A DNA stretch of 64,000 bases from SZUA-36 sp963774415 (GTDB taxonomy: Bacteria; Pseudomonadota; Gammaproteobacteria; Xanthomonadales; SZUA-36), in NCBI GenBank assembly GCA_963774415.1, contig CAVZEU010000001.1:682001-746000 (forward strand), in the 5' to 3' direction. The notes below the pieces were generated by a model. That model was not told the DNA's origin. It did not search any database and saw nothing but the letters and a program-made list of their open reading frames with translations. Each line of letters begins with the position of its first letter. The stretch's first letter is position 1. Both the position numbers and the translations under genes were made by a program. Of the stretch, positions 60,896-64,000 are shown piece after piece.

Positions 60896-61723
60896 ATGAT
60901 TGCTTCCGCGTACGCACGGTCCCGGCCAAAACGCCCGCAGCAGAACCCACACTCGCACACTCGCCAGCCACAAGTCCACGAGCCAGGCCGAACTGCTTTT
61001 GGGCTGCCGCCGGTAATCGGGTCCGGCCGGCAGTTTGCGTTCAGTGGCCATTGCGCTCCCCGGCGCATTCCCGCCCGCGCCAGCGGGTTCACCCTGGTTG
61101 AGCTGATGGTGTCTCTGGTCATCGTGCTCATCGTCGCCACGGTCACGATCAAGATCGAAGCCAATGTTTTCGAATCGAACGGCCGCTCGATCAACATGAT
61201 CCAGTTGACCCAGCAGATGCGCTCCGCCATCCAACTCATATCCCGGGACATTCGGCGCGCCGGCTACGATGACGATGCGCTCGCACGGTTTCTGTCCACG
61301 CAGACCGTGTCGAGCGGCATCGCGATGGGCTCGCTGGATGCGAACGGGAACGCCACCTGCCTGCAGGTCAGCTACGACGATCTCGACGGCAACGCCAGGA
61401 ACGTCGTCTACCGCCTCAGGGTCGTCGACGCGATCGGGCGCGTCGCCGCAAATTTTGCCGCCAGCGCGACCTGTGATACGTCGATCGCCGACACGGGCTG
61501 GAAGGACATCACCGACCCGCTGCTGGTCACCATCACCGGCCTCGAGTTCGCTCGCAACGATCAACTTACCGACGTCGCGGAAAACCTGAGCAATGGCCAT
61601 ACCATCCAGGTTGGGCTGGAGGAGATTCGCATCACCATCAACGCCTCGTTGCGCGGCAACAACAATGTCAGCCGATCGATTGTCAACGAGGTTCAGATCA
61701 GAAACCAGTACCTGACGGTATAG
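60896..61723 (+). CDS. pilW: Type IV minor pilin, PilW-like, with long leader
   Basis: A 275-residue prepilin. The prepilin motif GFTLVELMVSLVIVLIVATV begins only at residue 64, so the leader is ~64 residues, rich in His, Arg and Pro (QQNPHSHTRQPQVHEPGRT), against 5-25 usual. No alternative start codon lies nearer in-frame. The rest matches PilW: LTQQMRSAIQLISRDIRRAG and EEIRITINASLRG. ATG at 60896. Either the start is correct and the leader is unusual, or a non-ATG start is used. Confidence 0.82.
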   Translation: MIASAYARSRPKRPQQNPHSHTRQPQVHEPGRTAFGLPPVIGSGRQFAFSGHCAPRRIPARASGFTLVELMVSLVIVLIVATVTIKIEANVFESNGRSINMIQLTQQMRSAIQLISRDIRRAGYDDDALARFLSTQTVSSGIAMGSLDANGNATCLQVSYDDLDGNARNVVYRLRVVDAIGRVAANFAASATCDTSIADTGWKDITDPLLVTITGLEFARNDQLTDVAENLSNGHTIQVGLEEIRITINASLRGNNNVSRSIVNEVQIRNQYLTV

Positions 61724-61737
61724 GCGTGGGCCACGGC

Positions 61738-63243
61738 ATGATGCACAAGAGCCAGGGCGCGGCACTGTTGATGGTCATACTGATCCTGGTGGTCATGTCG
61801 ACGATGCTGTTCTTCAATGCCCGCGTGACGTCTTATGAGCAGGCCATCTCCGCCAACGACCGGCGTGCGAAGCTGGCCCACCACGCGGCGGAAGCCGGCA
61901 TCAGTCACGCGATGCGCTTTTTCGCGCGCAACATCAGGGACATCAGTTCGACCGATACGGGTGGCTGGCTGGCGACAGCAGGCGGCAGCAAGCACTGGTT
62001 GCCCTGCAGCGCCGACGCCACCACCCTGCCCTGCTCGGCCGCGTCGCTGGAGGCGGATGGCCGCGCGGACGGCTTCAACCGGGAGAACGTCTTTTACTAC
62101 GTCCGCGACGCGAGCGCCGCAACGGCGGACACCTACCTGCCCCTGCAGTCGCTGATCACGCAGTACGACGACTCCGATCCGCCGCAACCGATCGACGCTA
62201 CCGACTACAAGGTGCAGGCGCTTTTGTGCGTGATGGACTACGACCAGGAAAAGTTCGACGCCTCGGATCCGACCACTTACGCCAAGTGCGACCAATCCGG
62301 CTCGCCGACCAGCATCAATGTCGCCATCCGCGTGATCTCCACAGGCGTATCGGACGACGGTACCGCCGAAGCCGTGGTCATGCAGACGCTGGCCAATGTC
62401 GAACCCGGCGGCGGGCCGCCAACGGTTCCGATCATGACCTACAACGCGGTCAATCCTACGGGCACGGTCAACATCGTCGCCAACCCCAACGCGGGCGGTA
62501 TCGGCGTGCCGGTGTCCATCTGGTCGCGCAACTACGTATACATCGAGGAGAGCGGCAGCGGCAGCATCGCGACCTGCGAACTGCAGGAATACCTGGACAG
62601 CCGCGACAGCAGTTTCTGGCGCTCATGGACCGACAGCGAGGGCATTACGTACAACACCTGCGACTCTTGTGTCTGCCCCGACAAGCAAGCCGACGGCGCA
62701 CTTAGCCACACGCAAAGTACGGAGCCGCCGCGCAAGTTCTTCGACGTCGTCGACAACGATCCGGCCTACCCGGACGATATTTTCGAGTATTACTTCGGCG
62801 TCGCGCGCAGCGAGTACCCCCAGGTGCGTGATGCGGCCGACCAGGTGCTGTCAGACTGCTCCTCGATCGACACTTCCGACCGCGGGCTGATCTGGGTCGA
62901 CGGCTACTGCGACCTGTCAGGCAAGGAGGCCGGCTCCGCGACCGGGCCGCTGGCGCTGGTGGCCACCGGCGGCGTCAAGCTGAATTCCAACTCGATATTT
63001 TACGGCGTGCTGGTCATCACCGACCCGACCGTGCCGCCCGCCGAGCAGACGTCGGGCTCGATATCGGTTTCTCTGACCGGCGGGCCGATCATCTACGGCG
63101 CGATCGTCAATGATCCAGGGGCGCCGATTTTCAACGGCAGCTTCACCGTCGTTTATATCGAAGACATCGTCAAGAATATCCATCCGCTGATCATACTGGG
63201 CAACCTATCGGGCAGCTGGTCGGACCAGTTGACGTCGAACTGA
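61738..63243 (+). CDS. pilX: Type IV minor pilin, PilX-like
   Basis: A ~501-residue protein with the PilX N-terminal helix (KSQGAALLMVILILVVMSTM) and HAAEAGISHAMRFFARN after it. The C-terminal part is long for PilX (about 200 residues is usual) and includes CELQEYLDSRDSSFWR and a Cys pair CDSCVCPD; it ends in a beta-rich domain (SGSISVSLTGGPIIYGAIVN), reminiscent of a trimeric-adhesin-like or PilX_C repeat. Starts at ATG 61738 or 61741; a GTG at 61726 is possible. Overlaps pilW by none, gap 14 bp. Confidence 0.82.
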   Translation: MMHKSQGAALLMVILILVVMSTMLFFNARVTSYEQAISANDRRAKLAHHAAEAGISHAMRFFARNIRDISSTDTGGWLATAGGSKHWLPCSADATTLPCSAASLEADGRADGFNRENVFYYVRDASAATADTYLPLQSLITQYDDSDPPQPIDATDYKVQALLCVMDYDQEKFDASDPTTYAKCDQSGSPTSINVAIRVISTGVSDDGTAEAVVMQTLANVEPGGGPPTVPIMTYNAVNPTGTVNIVANPNAGGIGVPVSIWSRNYVYIEESGSGSIATCELQEYLDSRDSSFWRSWTDSEGITYNTCDSCVCPDKQADGALSHTQSTEPPRKFFDVVDNDPAYPDDIFEYYFGVARSEYPQVRDAADQVLSDCSSIDTSDRGLIWVDGYCDLSGKEAGSATGPLALVATGGVKLNSNSIFYGVLVITDPTVPPAEQTSGSISVSLTGGPIIYGAIVNDPGAPIFNGSFTVVYIEDIVKNIHPLIILGNLSGSWSDQLTSN

Positions 63244-63265
63244 CGCTGAACGGGGTGAAACCATA

Positions 63266-64000
63266 ATGCTTACCCAAAGGACATGTGACCGGCGCCGGAA
63301 CCGAGGCTTTACGCTGATGGAAATCCTGATCGCCCTGCTGATCATTTCCATCGGCCTCGCCGCCCTGGCCAACCTGCAGGGCAAGCTGACCCGGTACAGC
63401 GCCGTGGCCAAGCAGCGCACCCTGGCCATGAACCTGGCGGAGCAGCAAATCGAGACCATGCAGTCGTTTTACACCATGGGCGCCACCGGCGCGAACGCCT
63501 GCTCCGTAGAGCAGGCGGGATTCGACGATTTGACCAACTGCACGGCCGGCAGTACCGTGAACGTCGGCGATATGCAGTTCACGCTCACCTGGGCCGTCGA
63601 GAACTACACGCAAGACGCGGACGGCACGACATCCGCCTACGTCGCCAGCGGCACCAATTCGCGTCCCGATCTGAAGAAGGTTGCAATCACGGTCAGCTGG
63701 ACCGACGGCCAGGGCGCAACGCAACACATCGAACTCACCGACGTGATCGACGACACGTCGATTTTCAACACTGGCCGGGTGCTGGCCAGAGTGGATTCGA
63801 ACACACCGCCCAAGGTGCCGTATGTCGCCAGCGACTTTCCGGGGGTCGTCGAAATTGCGCTGGGTTCGGAGAAAATCAAGGGCTCGACCACGCCCGAACC
63901 GGAGATCGTCAACCAGGGCAACAACGTCATCACGTCCTTCGACGTGGTCACGTTCTTACAGTCCAACAACTCCGCCTACCTGCAAAGACGCGAAGAGTTC
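63266..64000 (+). CDS. pilV: Type IV minor pilin, PilV-like (runs off window)
   Basis: From ATG at 63266: MLTQRTCDRRRNRG then FTLMEILIALLIISIGLAAL, a prepilin with a 14-residue leader and Glu+5. At least 245 codons are present and no stop occurs before the right edge, so the protein is longer than a normal PilV (~170-200 aa). The distal part (VPYVASDFPGVVEIALGSEK) looks like an added beta domain. Part of the fimT-pilW-pilX cluster. Confidence 0.85.
   Translation, partial: MLTQRTCDRRRNRGFTLMEILIALLIISIGLAALANLQGKLTRYSAVAKQRTLAMNLAEQQIETMQSFYTMGATGANACSVEQAGFDDLTNCTAGSTVNVGDMQFTLTWAVENYTQDADGTTSAYVASGTNSRPDLKKVAITVSWTDGQGATQHIELTDVIDDTSIFNTGRVLARVDSNTPPKVPYVASDFPGVVEIALGSEKIKGSTTPEPEIVNQGNNVITSFDVVTFLQSNNSAYLQRREEF

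Overview
The window is a dense, GC-rich stretch (roughly 60% G+C by eye) of a Gram-negative chromosome. An outer-membrane lipid-trafficking operon of Mla type, LolA/LolD-like lipoprotein machinery, several lipoboxes, a zinc-type ABC uptake operon with an outer-membrane barrel, a two-domain thioredoxin (TrxC), oligopeptidase B and a fimT-pilW-pilX-pilV minor-pilin cluster all point to a gammaproteobacterium. No rRNA, tRNA, CRISPR array, prophage or complete insertion sequence was seen. The lineage is probably an uncultured or little-studied one (Chromatiales/Woeseia-like would fit), but no marker gene allows a firm placement.

Layout. 1-6.7 kb: polyphosphate kinase 2 (left-truncated context), a solitary dTDP-glucose dehydratase, a LytS-type histidine kinase without a regulator, a membrane alkaline-phosphatase-superfamily enzyme, and an SDR plus MaoC hydratase pair. 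6.7-11 kb: an unusual uracil phosphoribosyltransferase, then a probable zinc-uptake operon (small secreted protein, outer-membrane barrel, ZnuA-like binding protein, ZnuB-like permease) without its ATPase. 11-14.4 kb: Mla-type operon (STAS-permease, ATPase, MCE protein, auxiliary lipoprotein). 14.5-16.9 kb: acyl-CoA dehydrogenase and MFS transporter.

17.1-22.9 kb is a compact signalling cluster on the plus strand: a Popeye-like membrane protein with a cyclic-nucleotide-binding fold, a DUF3307 membrane protein, a nucleotide cyclase fused to an H-box domain and a receiver, a stand-alone receiver, and a large hybrid histidine kinase. The cyclase carries Glu and Gly at the two purine-selecting positions, a pattern expected of a guanylate rather than an adenylate cyclase. 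With the neighbouring nucleotide-binding protein this could be a self-contained phosphorelay-to-cyclic-nucleotide system; it is the best candidate here for something undescribed.

22.9-32 kb: a TPR/coiled-coil lipoprotein, then a five-gene minus-strand operon (LolA-like periplasmic protein, two FtsX-type permeases, LolD-like ATPase, outer-membrane barrel) that looks like a complete inner-to-outer-membrane lipid or lipoprotein route, and a divergent 760-residue cysteine-rich lipoprotein with a DUF2914-like segment. An AT-rich gap follows which holds two minus-strand terminator hairpins and a possible small RNA.

32-46.8 kb: a kinase-regulator pair, a DAG-kinase-like lipid kinase, a bacterial apyrase-type (GDA1/CD39) lipoprotein, a sulfotransferase, a ~530-bp non-coding element bounded by perfect 22-bp inverted repeats, a methyltransferase, a divergent M19 dipeptidase homologue, an AAA/APT kinase, a glutamate-synthase-like flavoprotein, trxC, a FabH-like ketosynthase, DUF3025 and a FemAB-like acyltransferase. 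47-54.5 kb: oligopeptidase B, an amino-acid permease, a second SDR/MaoC pair (divergent pairing typical of acyl-CoA/PHA metabolism), remnants of an MFS gene and a ribokinase around an intact nucleoside hydrolase, and a DUF3313 protein. 54.6-59.6 kb: a large mechanosensitive-channel protein, an M48 protease, a receiver-Hpt protein and a NarL-type regulator. 59.8-64 kb: two tiny overlapping minus-strand ORFs (one a probable zinc ribbon), then the minor pilin cluster, which continues past the right edge.
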